Of a stretch of DNA of 64,000 bases, positions 17,749 to 26,995 are shown piece by piece. Every line of letters starts with the position of its first letter. Positions within the stretch are counted from its first letter, which is position 1. Position numbers and translations under genes: made by a program. The notes under the pieces were generated by a model. It was not told where the DNA came from. It saw only the letters and a list, made by a program, of their open reading frames with translations, and searched no databases. The DNA comes from Arenibacter sp. F20364 (GTDB lineage Bacteria > Bacteroidota > Bacteroidia > Flavobacteriales > Flavobacteriaceae): the NCBI RefSeq assembly GCF_023015905.1, contig NZ_JALKBD010000027.1, positions 1-64,000 on the forward strand, in the 5' to 3' direction.

Positions 17749-18972
17749 CTATTTTTTTGCTGTGATGTAATTCAGTTTTGCTTGCGCAATGCGATATTGC
17801 GTAAATGCGGTTATTTTAAGTCTATCGTATTTAAGCAGTTGTTGCTGCATCCGAAGTACCTCCTCGAAATCCTTTCCCGAGTTTCCATAAGACGTGAACA
17901 AGAGATTGAGAACTTGTTCTGATTCCGATATCTGCTGATCAAAAAGTGAAATCAAATCGGTCTGTTGTCGTAAATCGAACAGTGCCATTTCATAATTTGA
18001 ATTCAGCGCATTTACGGTTTCCGTTTTTTGAAGCGAATAACTTTCTTGCATCAATTGCGCCTCTTTGACAGCTGCTTTGTACTTTCCCCTAAAGATGGGA
18101 AGGCTTACGGTTACCATTGGCATCAATACATCCTTCCCGTTGTCCGGCAAAACCATATCGGTCCGTTCATCGACTATTACAAAATCCAACCCGAGCCCGA
18201 GCCTTGGAAGGCCTTGTTTTATTGCAGCATATTCAGATGCCTCGCTTGCCTTTATTTTTAATTCAAGTGAATTCAAAAGTGGATGGTCCACAACAAGGGA
18301 ATCCTTCGCATAATCCAATAGTATATGATCTATTTCAATGGTATCGGCGATAATAACTGGTTCTATCTCGTCGCGGTTCAATAGTTTATTGAACGATGCC
18401 AACAGGGGCGTCTCTTTTTTATTCAGAATTCCCAAATTTGTCTTTGCCTCTTTTAGCATGATATCCACTCTCAACACATCAACCAGTGTCCCATTACCAT
18501 TTTTGAACTTCGAGTTGGAAATGGACTTATATGATTCTAGTATGGCAATGTTCCTTTCCTCGATTTTCATCCACTCCCTCAATTCGTATAAAGGAAAATA
18601 AGCCGTGGATACCTCAAAATAGAGTTTGTTTTTGGTATCTAAAAAAGATTGGTATCTTGCCTCTGCCATAAGTGTGGCCACATCGCCCTGGGCCTTCAGC
18701 GTGCCAAACCATGGGAACATTTGGGTCAATGAAAACCGTGCCTTTTGTGGCCCGACCCTTGTTTCTACCGGAGATATAAAATACCCGAAAGAAATGGATG
18801 GATCTGGCAAGGTGCTTACCTGTGGTACCTTTTCCAAAGCCGCTTCGAACTCCTTATATTGGGAAAGTAGGCCCGGATTGTTGTCCGAAGCTATTTTGAA
18901 ATAATCTTCCAATGTCTGTGCCTGCAATCCTAAACAGGTAAATAATAGTAACAGTGCGATTATGTTCTTCAT
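17749..18972 (-). CDS. cusC: TolC-family outer membrane channel
   Basis: The outer-membrane exit duct of the Cus pump, 407 residues. A signal peptide (MKNIIALLLLFTCLGLQA) is followed by long amphipathic coiled-coil helices with two related halves, as in TolC. Motifs such as PDPSISFGYF and RFSLTQMFPWFG match TolC proteins of heavy-metal pumps. Its first bases overlap the end of cusA by four (ATGA), and cusB starts four bases after its stop, so the three subunits are co-translated in the order A-C-B. Confidence 0.92.
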   Translation of the reverse strand: MKNIIALLLLFTCLGLQAQTLEDYFKIASDNNPGLLSQYKEFEAALEKVPQVSTLPDPSISFGYFISPVETRVGPQKARFSLTQMFPWFGTLKAQGDVATLMAEARYQSFLDTKNKLYFEVSTAYFPLYELREWMKIEERNIAILESYKSISNSKFKNGNGTLVDVLRVDIMLKEAKTNLGILNKKETPLLASFNKLLNRDEIEPVIIADTIEIDHILLDYAKDSLVVDHPLLNSLELKIKASEASEYAAIKQGLPRLGLGLDFVIVDERTDMVLPDNGKDVLMPMVTVSLPIFRGKYKAAVKEAQLMQESYSLQKTETVNALNSNYEMALFDLRQQTDLISLFDQQISESEQVLNLLFTSYGNSGKDFEEVLRMQQQLLKYDRLKITAFTQYRIAQAKLNYITAKK

Positions 18973-21900
18973 TTTATTCTATTTTTTTTGTTCTTATTAT
19001 TAATGACCGTTTCCCTCCAAAACGACTGAAGAACTGGCACGACGAACATGGTCATGATCTGGATGGTCATTCCTCCAAAGGTGGGGATTGCCATGGGAAT
19101 CATTACATCAGCGCCTTTACCAGTCGATGTCAATACTGGGAGGAGGGCAATAATAGCAACGGCTGCGGTCATCATTGCCGGGCGGACCCTTTTTTTACCG
19201 GCCTCCAAAACAGCTGCCCTTACCCCTTCTATAGTATCTGGCTTTTTTTCCTCGAAAACTTGATGAATATAGGTCCCCATAATAACCCCGTCATCTGTTG
19301 CGATACCGAAGAGGGCAATAAATCCTACCCAAACAGCAACACTCAAATTGATGGTGTGCATTTGAAAAAGATCTCGCATATTCACACCCGATATGGCAAA
19401 ATTTAGGAACCAGTCCTGCCCATAGAGCCACAACATGATAAATCCGCCCGCAAATGCGACGAATACCCCCGAGAAGTGGATTGATGATGCAATAACTGTC
19501 TTAAATTGAAAGAACAGCAGCAAGAATATGACAACCAAACTGATCGGTATTACTATAGACAATCTTTTGACCGCTCTTATCTGGTTTTCATAGCTGCCAG
19601 AAAATTTGTAGCTTATTCCCGCAGGGACCGTTAATTCCCCTGCATCGATTTTTTGTTGGATGGCATCTTGTGCATCGTTTACCACATCGACCTCCGCAAA
19701 ACTATCCCTTTTGTCAAAAAGAACATAACCAACCAAAAATGTGTTTTCGCTCTTGATGGCCTGTGGCCCTCTTACATATTCAAAATCGACCACTTGTGAA
19801 AGCGGAATTTGGGCCCCCACGGGGGTAGGAATCAATATCTTACTTAAAGATTCAGGATCATCCCTTAGTTCCCTTGGATAGCGCACTCTAATTGGGAACC
19901 GCTCCCTACCTTCGACGGTAGAGGATATTTTCATTCCTCCAATGGCGGTCTCAATGCTTTGTTGCACGTCCTCAACATTGAGACCATATCGTGATATTTC
20001 ATCCCTATTGATATTGAGATGCAAATACGGTTTACCAACGATCCGATCGGCAAATACCGCTTCTGACTTTACGGAAGCGACTTCTTTTAATATCACTTCC
20101 AACTGCATCCCAAAATCTTCTATTGTTTTCAAATCCGGGCCGTAAACTTTGATACCCATAGGGGCGCGCATCCCTGTCTGGAGCATTACCAAACGAGTTT
20201 CTATAGGCTGCAATTTTGGTGCTGAAGTGATTCCGGGTATTTTGGTCACACTGACGATTTCGTCCCAAATATCATCTGCCGATTTGATGTGGGGCCTCCA
20301 ATTTCGATAAAATTCTCCATTTTCGTCTGCAATCAAGTCTTCTTCTGTAATACCCCTTTCCAATGCCTCTCCATTGGTAAGGGTATCCTTTTGAACGGTA
20401 ATGAACCGATCTTTACGGTCCACTTTAAAATGGACCCTATGACCTGCTTCGTTTAGGATAAATTCGGGTTTGTAGTTGATAATGGTCTCGAACATGGAAA
20501 TAGGTGCAGGATCGAGTGCCGATTCCACACGTCCTAATTTTCCGACTGCCATATCCACTTCTGGAATTCCATCAAGAAGCATATCCAATTGACCAATTAC
20601 ATTTCGGTTATATTCCACCCCTGAATGTGGCATTGAAGTTGGCATTAACAAATAGCTGCCTTCATTCAAAGATGGCATAAATTCAGAGCCTATTCCAGGA
20701 AATCTGTTTGAGGAAGCTTGCCAGCCAGAAGTTTGCCTGACGTTTTTCCAACCTACGAATTCGAAACCTTTAGCTACAATTCCAAAAGTACTGTCGAACC
20801 CTAGCCATATCAATACTCCAAAAAATATGGTTACGAAGGGAATCAACATAAATTTCCCTTTGTTCTGCAAGCACCATTTGAGTACAGGTTCATAAAAATG
20901 CACTATCGCCATTAAGGCTGCCAATATGATTCCTATCAAAAACAATACGAACAAGTAGTTGATTATAATGCCATTTTGGGGCCCTAAGGGCATCCATTCC
21001 TCCGTAAGGAAAAAAGAGGCTATAAAAATGGTAAGCCCTAAATTGATGTAATTGGGATACGCTTTATATTTTTCGGGCCACCTGGGTTCCAAAAGATTGT
21101 TTATTCCAATTAAAGTAAGGGCAAGTGGCAACAACATCGAGGCATAGACAGCAAAAATAATTCCAGCCACAATCAAAAGGATACCCCAGAACCTGCGGAC
21201 CCTTTTCTTGTCATAGTTGATGCCGAAGATGAAATGTGCAAGGGCAGGTAATACCACGAGACCAAGTACAAAAGCACTTAACAAGGCAAAAGTTTTGGTA
21301 AATGCCAATGGCCTAAAAAGTTTTCCTTCTGCAGATTCCATTGCAAAAACAGGCACGAAACTGACCACGGTAGTAGCCAAGGCCGTAGTTATTGCCGATG
21401 CCACTTCAATGGTCGCTTTATAAATTACCTGCATGAGTTCCTTCCCCTTTACGCCATGGTTTTCTGGCATTTCTAGGTGGCGAATAATATTTTCTATGAA
21501 GATGATCCCGACATCGACCATGACCCCAATAGCAATGGCAATACCCGAAAGTGCCACTACATTGGCATCAACACCGGCATACCGCATAACGATGAAGGTC
21601 ATTAAAACCCCTACGGGCAATAGCCCTGAAATTATAATGGAGGCCCTTAGATTAAGTACTAAAATCAATACTACAATAATACTTATAAGGATTTCATGGG
21701 ATAGCGCATTTTCCAATGTCCCTATGGTCTCGTGGATAAGCTGCGTTCGGTCATAGAACGGAACGATGGTCAATTGGCTCTCCATCCCGTTCGCCAACGT
21801 CTTCTTTGGAAGCCCCGGGGCAATTTCCTTGATCTTTTCTTTTAAATTGTTGATGACCGCCAAGGGATTGGAGCCATACCGGGCAACAACAACGCCCCCA

Positions 21901-22802
21901 ACAACCTCTGCCCCTCCTTTATCAAGTACACCTCTTCTAGTCGCAGGCCCTAAACTTACGACCCCAATGTCTTTGATTCGAACTGGAACGTTGTCCTGAA
22001 CTGCAACGACCGCCTTTTCGATGTCCTCTGTCTTTTTAACATAGCCCAAACCCCTGACCAAATATTCCGCTTGATTGATCTCTATAGTCTTTGCCCCAAC
22101 ATCTTTATTGGATTTCTGTACCGCCTGCATCACTTTGTGCAACGGGATATTATAGGCCTTTAAAGCGTCGGGGTTCACGTCTATCTGGTATTCCTGAACA
22201 AACCCACCAATGGATGCTACTTCGGAGACACCTTCAACGGCATTGAGACCATATTTTACATAAAAGTCCTGAACGGTACGTATTTCGTGTAAGTCCCATC
22301 CGCCCGTAGGGTTGTTGTCCTTGTCCCTACCTTCCAAGGTGTACCAATAGACCTGGCCCAAAGCAGTGGCATCGGGCCCTAAGGTCGGCGTCACAGCATC
22401 CGGTAAGAGTCCGGCCGGGAGTGAATTTAGTTTTTCCAATATCCGGGAACGCGACCAATAAAATTCTACATCATCGTTGAATATGATGTAGATACTGGAA
22501 AATCCGAATATCGAAGAACTACGGATAGTCTTTACGCCCGGTATTCCCAATAAATAAGTAGTCATGGGGTAGGATATTTGATCTTCTATATCCTGTGGCG
22601 ATCGTCCGGGCCATTGGGTAAAGACAATCTGCTGATTTTCCCCAATATCAGGTATGGCATCAACAGGAACCGGGTCTTTGGGCAGGAATCCCGTATCCCA
22701 ATTAAAGGGCGAGGTGGCAACGCCCCAGGTTATAATTGTTAATAAAATGAGAACCGTAACCAGCTTGTTCTCCAAAAAATATTTGATTAGTTTATTAAGC
22801 AT
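18969..22802 (-). CDS. cusA: CusA/CzcA-family heavy-metal RND pump
   Basis: The inner-membrane proton-driven pump, about 1277 residues from the ATG at 22802 (MLNKLIKYFLENKLVT). It has the hallmarks of the heavy-metal RND family: QWPGRSPQDIEDQ, GIAIAIGVMVDVGIIFIEN with the acidic TM4 residues, the porter-domain metal region with Met-rich TSMPHSGVEYN, and C-terminal GIATDDGVIMGTY. It is some 230 residues longer than E. coli CusA. Part of the excess is a hydrophobic insertion at about residues 525-640 that adds several helices. An upstream start at 22865 is in frame but less typical. The region upstream to 22904 is the likely promoter of the whole run. Confidence 0.93.
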   Translation of the reverse strand: MLNKLIKYFLENKLVTVLILLTIITWGVATSPFNWDTGFLPKDPVPVDAIPDIGENQQIVFTQWPGRSPQDIEDQISYPMTTYLLGIPGVKTIRSSSIFGFSSIYIIFNDDVEFYWSRSRILEKLNSLPAGLLPDAVTPTLGPDATALGQVYWYTLEGRDKDNNPTGGWDLHEIRTVQDFYVKYGLNAVEGVSEVASIGGFVQEYQIDVNPDALKAYNIPLHKVMQAVQKSNKDVGAKTIEINQAEYLVRGLGYVKKTEDIEKAVVAVQDNVPVRIKDIGVVSLGPATRRGVLDKGGAEVVGGVVVARYGSNPLAVINNLKEKIKEIAPGLPKKTLANGMESQLTIVPFYDRTQLIHETIGTLENALSHEILISIIVVLILVLNLRASIIISGLLPVGVLMTFIVMRYAGVDANVVALSGIAIAIGVMVDVGIIFIENIIRHLEMPENHGVKGKELMQVIYKATIEVASAITTALATTVVSFVPVFAMESAEGKLFRPLAFTKTFALLSAFVLGLVVLPALAHFIFGINYDKKRVRRFWGILLIVAGIIFAVYASMLLPLALTLIGINNLLEPRWPEKYKAYPNYINLGLTIFIASFFLTEEWMPLGPQNGIIINYLFVLFLIGIILAALMAIVHFYEPVLKWCLQNKGKFMLIPFVTIFFGVLIWLGFDSTFGIVAKGFEFVGWKNVRQTSGWQASSNRFPGIGSEFMPSLNEGSYLLMPTSMPHSGVEYNRNVIGQLDMLLDGIPEVDMAVGKLGRVESALDPAPISMFETIINYKPEFILNEAGHRVHFKVDRKDRFITVQKDTLTNGEALERGITEEDLIADENGEFYRNWRPHIKSADDIWDEIVSVTKIPGITSAPKLQPIETRLVMLQTGMRAPMGIKVYGPDLKTIEDFGMQLEVILKEVASVKSEAVFADRIVGKPYLHLNINRDEISRYGLNVEDVQQSIETAIGGMKISSTVEGRERFPIRVRYPRELRDDPESLSKILIPTPVGAQIPLSQVVDFEYVRGPQAIKSENTFLVGYVLFDKRDSFAEVDVVNDAQDAIQQKIDAGELTVPAGISYKFSGSYENQIRAVKRLSIVIPISLVVIFLLLFFQFKTVIASSIHFSGVFVAFAGGFIMLWLYGQDWFLNFAISGVNMRDLFQMHTINLSVAVWVGFIALFGIATDDGVIMGTYIHQVFEEKKPDTIEGVRAAVLEAGKKRVRPAMMTAAVAIIALLPVLTSTGKGADVMIPMAIPTFGGMTIQIMTMFVVPVLQSFWRETVINNKNKKNRIK

Positions 22803-22904
22803 ATTATGAAATGTTGAATTGGAATTAAAAGAAATGTTCCAAAGGCGAAAAATGCCTATAACCATACTAAATCAATAGCATGGTAATACTTCATAAGAAT
22901 GCTC

Positions 22905-23321
22905 TTAAATAAGGAAGGTTTGATCTAGGATTTGAATATCCTTGACCAAAAGAGGTGGTGGGTAATGGTTGAAAGGAACTATATTTTCTTGCAGTCCCTC
23001 AAAAAGGTTTAGATAACTATAAACGAATGAAACAACGAACTGCTGTTGTTCAAAACTTAATTTTTCAAATGAAAGTTTCAAGTCATGTTGTCCACTAATT
23101 GAAAGTGTTACATCGTCGCAGCAATCCTTTTTTTCCAAATTGTGTTTGTGTGAATCCGAAGGTCGTTGAATCTCCATTCCGCAAGATTCCGCTTGGCCGA
23201 AGAAAGAGAAATCAACAAGATCATCACCACAATAATGTTGTGCAACCGTAAAAGAGAAGGTCGAGAACAACACTACAAGTGCCATTAAAAAAGATGATAT
23301 TTGAAATAAAACTCTTTTCAT
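22905..23321 (-). CDS. HYC_CC_PP family secreted protein (first copy)
   Basis: A 138-residue exported protein with an N-terminal signal sequence and the family-defining motifs: Q-H-Y-C near 28-31, K-D-C-C near 70, and a Pro pair near the C terminus (NHYPPPLL). The conserved His and Cys residues suggest metal binding in the periplasm, and genes of this family are commonly next to copper efflux genes in Bacteroidota. A second copy lies at 26399-26818. It lies just upstream of cusA on the same strand, 102 bases from its start. No activity is known. Confidence 0.8.
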   Translation of the reverse strand: MKRVLFQISSFLMALVVLFSTFSFTVAQHYCGDDLVDFSFFGQAESCGMEIQRPSDSHKHNLEKKDCCDDVTLSISGQHDLKLSFEKLSFEQQQFVVSFVYSYLNLFEGLQENIVPFNHYPPPLLVKDIQILDQTFLI

Positions 23322-23432
23322 CAGTTATACAAAACTACAAAAATTTTAACTCAAGGTTTGTATTTAACAAAAATTTAGAGTTGCTACATTCATTATTTTG
23401 AGAGACAAACTTAATTACTTTCATTTATTTCC

Positions 23433-23452
23433 AACATGATAAATATCATGTT
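23433..23452. promoter_or_regulatory. Perfect 20-base palindrome, operator-like
   Basis: AACATGAT and ATCATGTT (23433-23440 and 23445-23452) form a perfect inverted repeat around the spacer AAAT; the core is ATGA-N6-TCAT. The size and symmetry fit a dimeric regulator of the Crp/Fnr type. It lies between divergent operons. A related imperfect site (26241-26254) precedes the second HYC_CC_PP gene. Confidence 0.5.
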
Positions 23453-23653
23453 TGCTCCTTTTGTTCGTGCAATTCATAAATTATTGGATTTCTGCAATGT
23501 ATCTTTTCAATTATTCTATTTTCACTCGACTGTGGTATTGTAAACCAGTTGTCGGGATAGTCCAAAAACATTTACGTAACGGGCATGACCAATTATAATA
23601 ATCTCCAGTTTAAAACGAAATTTTGTAAGGAAATTATATAAAAAAGAAAGAAA

Positions 23654-23693
23654 ATTATGCAGATATAATTATTGATCATTCTATAGATTTATT
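23654..23693 (+). repeat. 40-base repeated promoter element, copy 1
   Basis: This element shares 29 of 40 positions, without gaps, with 27590-27629. The conserved ends are ATTATGCAGA and ATAGATTTATT, held 29 bases apart in both copies. This copy ends 57 bases before the GMC start codon; the other ends 20 bases before the cytochrome c start. It may bind a shared regulator, possibly the HMA-AraC protein encoded at 26996-27577. Confidence 0.45.
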
Positions 23694-23750
23694 GTCATTC
23701 AAAGGATTGCTACATGTTGAATCCTGGGTAACTTATAATATGTCAACACC

Positions 23751-25472
23751 ATGCAAATAAAGGAATCTTCGACACTATATGATGTAATCATAGTCGGCTC
23801 TGGGGCAGGCGGAGGCATGGCGACCAAAATACTTGCCGATTCAGGTCTAAAGGTTGCCGTTGTGGAGGCCGGGCCGTTCTTTGACCCTAAAGACCCGGAA
23901 CAGATAACTCAATTAAAGTGGCCGTGGGAATCGCCTAGAAGAGGTGCAGGTACCGTCCGGCCTTTTGGCGATTTCGACAGCGCATACGGTGGGTGGGATA
24001 TCGAGGGAGAACCCTACACAAATAGTAACGGAAGCAATTTTAGATGGTTCCGTTCGCGAATGTTGGGCGGTCGGACCAATCATTGGGGCAGGATTTCATT
24101 GCGCTTCGGGCCAAGGGATTTTAAACACAAAAATGAGGACGGGCTGGGCGATAATTGGCCCATAGGCTATGAGGATGTTAAACCTTATTACGACAAGGTA
24201 GATAAGTTGATCGGGGTTTTCGGCACCATCGAGGGCTTGCCCAATGACCCCGATGGATTCTTTCTGCCCCCACCAAAACCTCGATTGCATGAACTTTTTT
24301 ACATCCGTGGGGCACGGAAATCGAATATCCCTGTTTATCCTTCTAGGCTGTCCATCCTGACCAAAATGATAAATGAGGATCGGGGCATATGTTTCTATTG
24401 TGCGCAATGCTCTAGGGCCTGCATGGTATATGCCGATTTCTCTGCAGAAACCTGTTTGATTTTCCCGGCACAGAAAAGTGGCGGTCAGATCGATCTGTTC
24501 CTGAATGCCATGGTAAGAGAGGTTACCACGAATGAAGAGGGCAAGGCAACGGGCGTTTCGTACATCAATAAAGAGGATAGAAAGGAATATAAGCTAAAAG
24601 GGAAAGTCGTCGTTCTGGCGGCATCCGCCTGCAGCTCGGCCCGGATACTTTTGAATTCCAAAAGTGCTCAACACCCGAACGGATTGGGCAATAGCAGCGA
24701 TATTGTTGGTAAATATCTTCACGATTCCACGGGGGCGAGCAGGGCGGCCTTTATTCCGGGCTTGATGAACCGGAAAATTTCCTATAACGAGGACGGCGTT
24801 GGGGGCATGCACGTATATTCCCCTTGGTGGGGCGACAATAAAAAATTGGACTTCCCACGCGGATACCATATTGAGGTATGGGGTGGAATGGGCATGCCCA
24901 ACTATGGGTTTGGTTTTAAAGCTAACGAGTTCAACAAATTCTTCGGCACAAAAGTGGGGGGCTATGGCAATGGCCTCAGGGACGATGTTAAAAAATACTA
25001 TGGTGCCGTCCTTGGTTTTGGTGGCCGGGGAGAATCTATCGCTATGAAGGATAACTATTGTGAAATAGATCCTACTAAAGTAGATGAGTTTGGAATTCCG
25101 GTACTTCGGTTTAATTACAAATGGTCCGACCACGAACGAAAGCAGGCAAGGCACATGCAGGACACTTTTGAAGAACTGATCCACAACATGGGCGGAGAAG
25201 CTTTAGGAGAAAAACCCACCAAGGAACAAGATTATGGTATATCCCCACCAGGGTGGATCATCCATGAAGTGGGTACGACTAGAATGGGCAATGACTCCAA
25301 GACCTCTGTAGTGAACAGGTTTCAGCAACTTCACGATACCAACAATGTATTTATCGTCGATGCAGGGCCTTTTGTGTCCCAGGCCGACAAGAACCCCACT
25401 TGGACCATCTTGGCTCTAGCCTGGAGAACATCTGACTATATTGTAGAACAATTGAAACAGCAAAACATATAG
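23751..25472 (+). CDS. GMC-family FAD oxidoreductase, FAD-dependent glucose dehydrogenase-like
   Basis: A 573-residue flavoprotein dehydrogenase acting on a sugar or alcohol. An N-terminal Rossmann motif (VIIVGSGAGGGMATK, about 13-26) binds FAD; GGRTNHWGR near 107 and the C-terminal VDAGPFVSQADKNPTWTI with conserved H and N are typical of the family. A cysteine cluster C214, C217, C220 and C224 sits where the catalytic subunit of FAD-dependent glucose dehydrogenase holds a 3Fe-4S cluster, so electrons probably leave the flavin through Fe-S. The Tat-exported small subunit gene follows four bases later. The GC content is visibly higher than that of neighbouring genes. The true substrate is unknown. 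Confidence 0.88.
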   Translation: MQIKESSTLYDVIIVGSGAGGGMATKILADSGLKVAVVEAGPFFDPKDPEQITQLKWPWESPRRGAGTVRPFGDFDSAYGGWDIEGEPYTNSNGSNFRWFRSRMLGGRTNHWGRISLRFGPRDFKHKNEDGLGDNWPIGYEDVKPYYDKVDKLIGVFGTIEGLPNDPDGFFLPPPKPRLHELFYIRGARKSNIPVYPSRLSILTKMINEDRGICFYCAQCSRACMVYADFSAETCLIFPAQKSGGQIDLFLNAMVREVTTNEEGKATGVSYINKEDRKEYKLKGKVVVLAASACSSARILLNSKSAQHPNGLGNSSDIVGKYLHDSTGASRAAFIPGLMNRKISYNEDGVGGMHVYSPWWGDNKKLDFPRGYHIEVWGGMGMPNYGFGFKANEFNKFFGTKVGGYGNGLRDDVKKYYGAVLGFGGRGESIAMKDNYCEIDPTKVDEFGIPVLRFNYKWSDHERKQARHMQDTFEELIHNMGGEALGEKPTKEQDYGISPPGWIIHEVGTTRMGNDSKTSVVNRFQQLHDTNNVFIVDAGPFVSQADKNPTWTILALAWRTSDYIVEQLKQQNI

Positions 25473-25476
25473 AAAA

Positions 25477-26196
25477 ATGGATAGAAGAAATAGTATAAAA
25501 TCGATTATCCTGGGGTCGGTCGCTGGTGGATTGGCAGTCCACGGCTGCAAACCTGAAGATGAGGCTAAAGCGGAGAACACTGAAGTACTACAGGGCTATA
25601 GTTACAAATATGGTCGGACACCGAAGGAGAAAGAACGGATCATGGAACTGGAAGCGTTACAATTTTTCAACGGACACGAGTTGGGGACTATTGCCGTTTT
25701 GAGTGATCTGATATTGCCTTCCAATGATAAATTTGGTAGTGCTACGGACGCAGGAGTACCAAATTTTATAGAATTCATGGCCAAGGATATCCCAGAATTG
25801 CAAACGACCCTCAGGGGCGGCCTCATGTGGTTGGACCATGAGAGCAATACCCAATTCGGTACCGAATTCAAATCGAGTACTGAGGCTTGGCAAAAAAAAC
25901 TATTGGATACTATAGCCTATCCCGATATATTAATTCCAGAGGGCGAACGCCCCTTGGAAATACAGTTTTTTTCCATGTTGCGAAATCTGACGCTAACAGG
26001 TTATTACACATCGAAGATCGGCCTAGAGGATTTGGGGTATAAGGGCAATACCCCAAATGTATGGGACGGAGTGCCCGCAGACGTATTGAAACAGCATGGC
26101 GTTGCCTATGAAGAAGAATGGTTGGCAAAATGTGTAGATCAAAGTCAAAGAGGGGTCATGGCAGAATGGGATGGCAATGGCAATCTACTTACATAG
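25477..26196 (+). CDS. Gluconate 2-dehydrogenase subunit 3-like protein with Tat signal
   Basis: A 239-residue partner subunit. The N terminus carries a twin-arginine signal (MDRRNSIKSIILGSVAGG), which would also carry the folded flavoprotein across the membrane. A cysteine near residue 24 (HGCKPEDE) could be lipidated. The rest matches the gluconate 2-dehydrogenase subunit 3 family: a Phe/Leu-rich block (ELGTIAVLSDLILP) and the conserved TGYYTSKIGLEDLGY motif. It follows the GMC gene by four bases. The complex probably feeds a cytochrome c such as the one at 27650-28057. Confidence 0.88.
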   Translation: MDRRNSIKSIILGSVAGGLAVHGCKPEDEAKAENTEVLQGYSYKYGRTPKEKERIMELEALQFFNGHELGTIAVLSDLILPSNDKFGSATDAGVPNFIEFMAKDIPELQTTLRGGLMWLDHESNTQFGTEFKSSTEAWQKKLLDTIAYPDILIPEGERPLEIQFFSMLRNLTLTGYYTSKIGLEDLGYKGNTPNVWDGVPADVLKQHGVAYEEEWLAKCVDQSQRGVMAEWDGNGNLLT

Positions 26197-26240
26197 GCCT
26201 TTAATAGAATGCCATCCAATTTCTAATTTAGGTTACCAAT

Positions 26241-26254
26241 ATGACATTTATCAT
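26241..26254. promoter_or_regulatory. ATGA-N6-TCAT site, second operator-like palindrome
   Basis: ATGACATTTATCAT shares the ATGA-N6-TCAT core with the perfect palindrome at 23433-23452 and has one mismatch pair between its arms besides the centre. It lies about 145 bases upstream of the second HYC_CC_PP gene, in a gap of 202 bases that holds no gene. Confidence 0.4.
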
Positions 26255-26398
26255 GTGATGGTTAAAAACCTTGTTCTACTTTTGATACTGTTCTTTGCAT
26301 TTAGAACACGAACTATATTATTTTTAAAATAACTATGATTTTTTTGAAAATAATTTAATACCCGATACTGGAACAAAAAAAATTCAAATCTTTAGGAA

Positions 26399-26818
26399 GT
26401 GAAACAGATTTTGACCAAAATATTGTCCGTTACTCTAGCCTTCGCAGTGCTTTTTGCAACTTCGTCTTTCATGGTGGATATGCATTTTTGCTGCAACAAG
26501 TTGGTAGATGTTGCGGTTTTTGGCAAAGCAAAGCCTTGTAAAGATAAAAAGCAGAATTTATCAAAACCTTTTAAAAAATGTTCCATAGGGCAAATGGATT
26601 GCTGTAGCAATAAATCTATTGTAAAAAAGGCCGAAGACAATCTTAAAAAGTCACAAGTTGAACTGGATACGAATAAAATTGTTTTCCTACAGGCATTTTT
26701 CCATTCCTACGTAAATCTTTTCGAAGGACTTGAATTTAATGTGGTTTCCTTTATAAACTACAATCCACCTTGGATCGAGAAGGACATCCTTGTACTTCAC
26801 GAAACTTTCTTAATTTGA
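26399..26818 (+). CDS. HYC_CC_PP family secreted protein (second copy)
   Basis: A 139-residue exported protein related to the product of 22905-23321. It has an N-terminal signal sequence, H-F-C-C in place of H-Y-C (near 29-32), DCC near 64 and the C-terminal NYNPPW motif with the same LFEGLEFNVVSF core. A GTG at 26399 is the only start that keeps the whole signal peptide. The two copies flank the GMC genes on opposite strands. Likely a periplasmic metal-binding protein; function unknown. Confidence 0.75.
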   Translation: MKQILTKILSVTLAFAVLFATSSFMVDMHFCCNKLVDVAVFGKAKPCKDKKQNLSKPFKKCSIGQMDCCSNKSIVKKAEDNLKKSQVELDTNKIVFLQAFFHSYVNLFEGLEFNVVSFINYNPPWIEKDILVLHETFLI

Positions 26819-26829
26819 ATATTATTGAG

Positions 26830-26852
26830 CAGATTATTGTCACGATAATCTG
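26830..26852 (+). terminator. Short hairpin after the HYC_CC_PP gene
   Basis: A perfect 8-base inverted repeat (cagattat at 26830-26837 and ataatctg at 26845-26852) with a 7-base loop lies 12 bases after the stop codon. It lacks a clean T run, so it is a weak terminator candidate or possibly an operator for the next gene. Confidence 0.35.
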
Positions 26853-26995
26853 TACTTCCTATTAGTCTGCAACAAGTTGTAGGCTACCTCATGTCGTACC
26901 CTTTTTCCAACGACAACCTTTTTCCAATTTTAATTTATCAGGGATTAAATACTCTGACGGACCTTATACTTAAGGAACAATAACATATTGTGAAC

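Larger units (their letters stand above)
23322..23750. promoter_or_regulatory. Divergent intergenic control region
   Basis: These 429 bases separate the minus-strand copper run from the plus-strand GMC operon and contain no gene I can support. They are AT-rich. A palindrome at 23433-23452 and one copy of a 40-base repeated element at 23654-23693 are listed separately. A TAGTTTTG on the minus strand at 23330-23337 fits the Bacteroidota -7 consensus TAnnTTTG for the HYC_CC_PP gene, but it would leave a leader of only a few bases, so I do not assign it. Confidence 0.6.

Noticed and set aside
23330-23337. TAGTTTTG as the -7 promoter of the HYC_CC_PP gene
   Set aside because: It fits the consensus but would leave only a few bases before the start codon, and the upstream TTG spacing is too short.
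24594-25184. 196-codon minus-strand frame within the GMC gene
   Set aside because: It is antisense to a clear GMC coding sequence, and its translation has no domain features.
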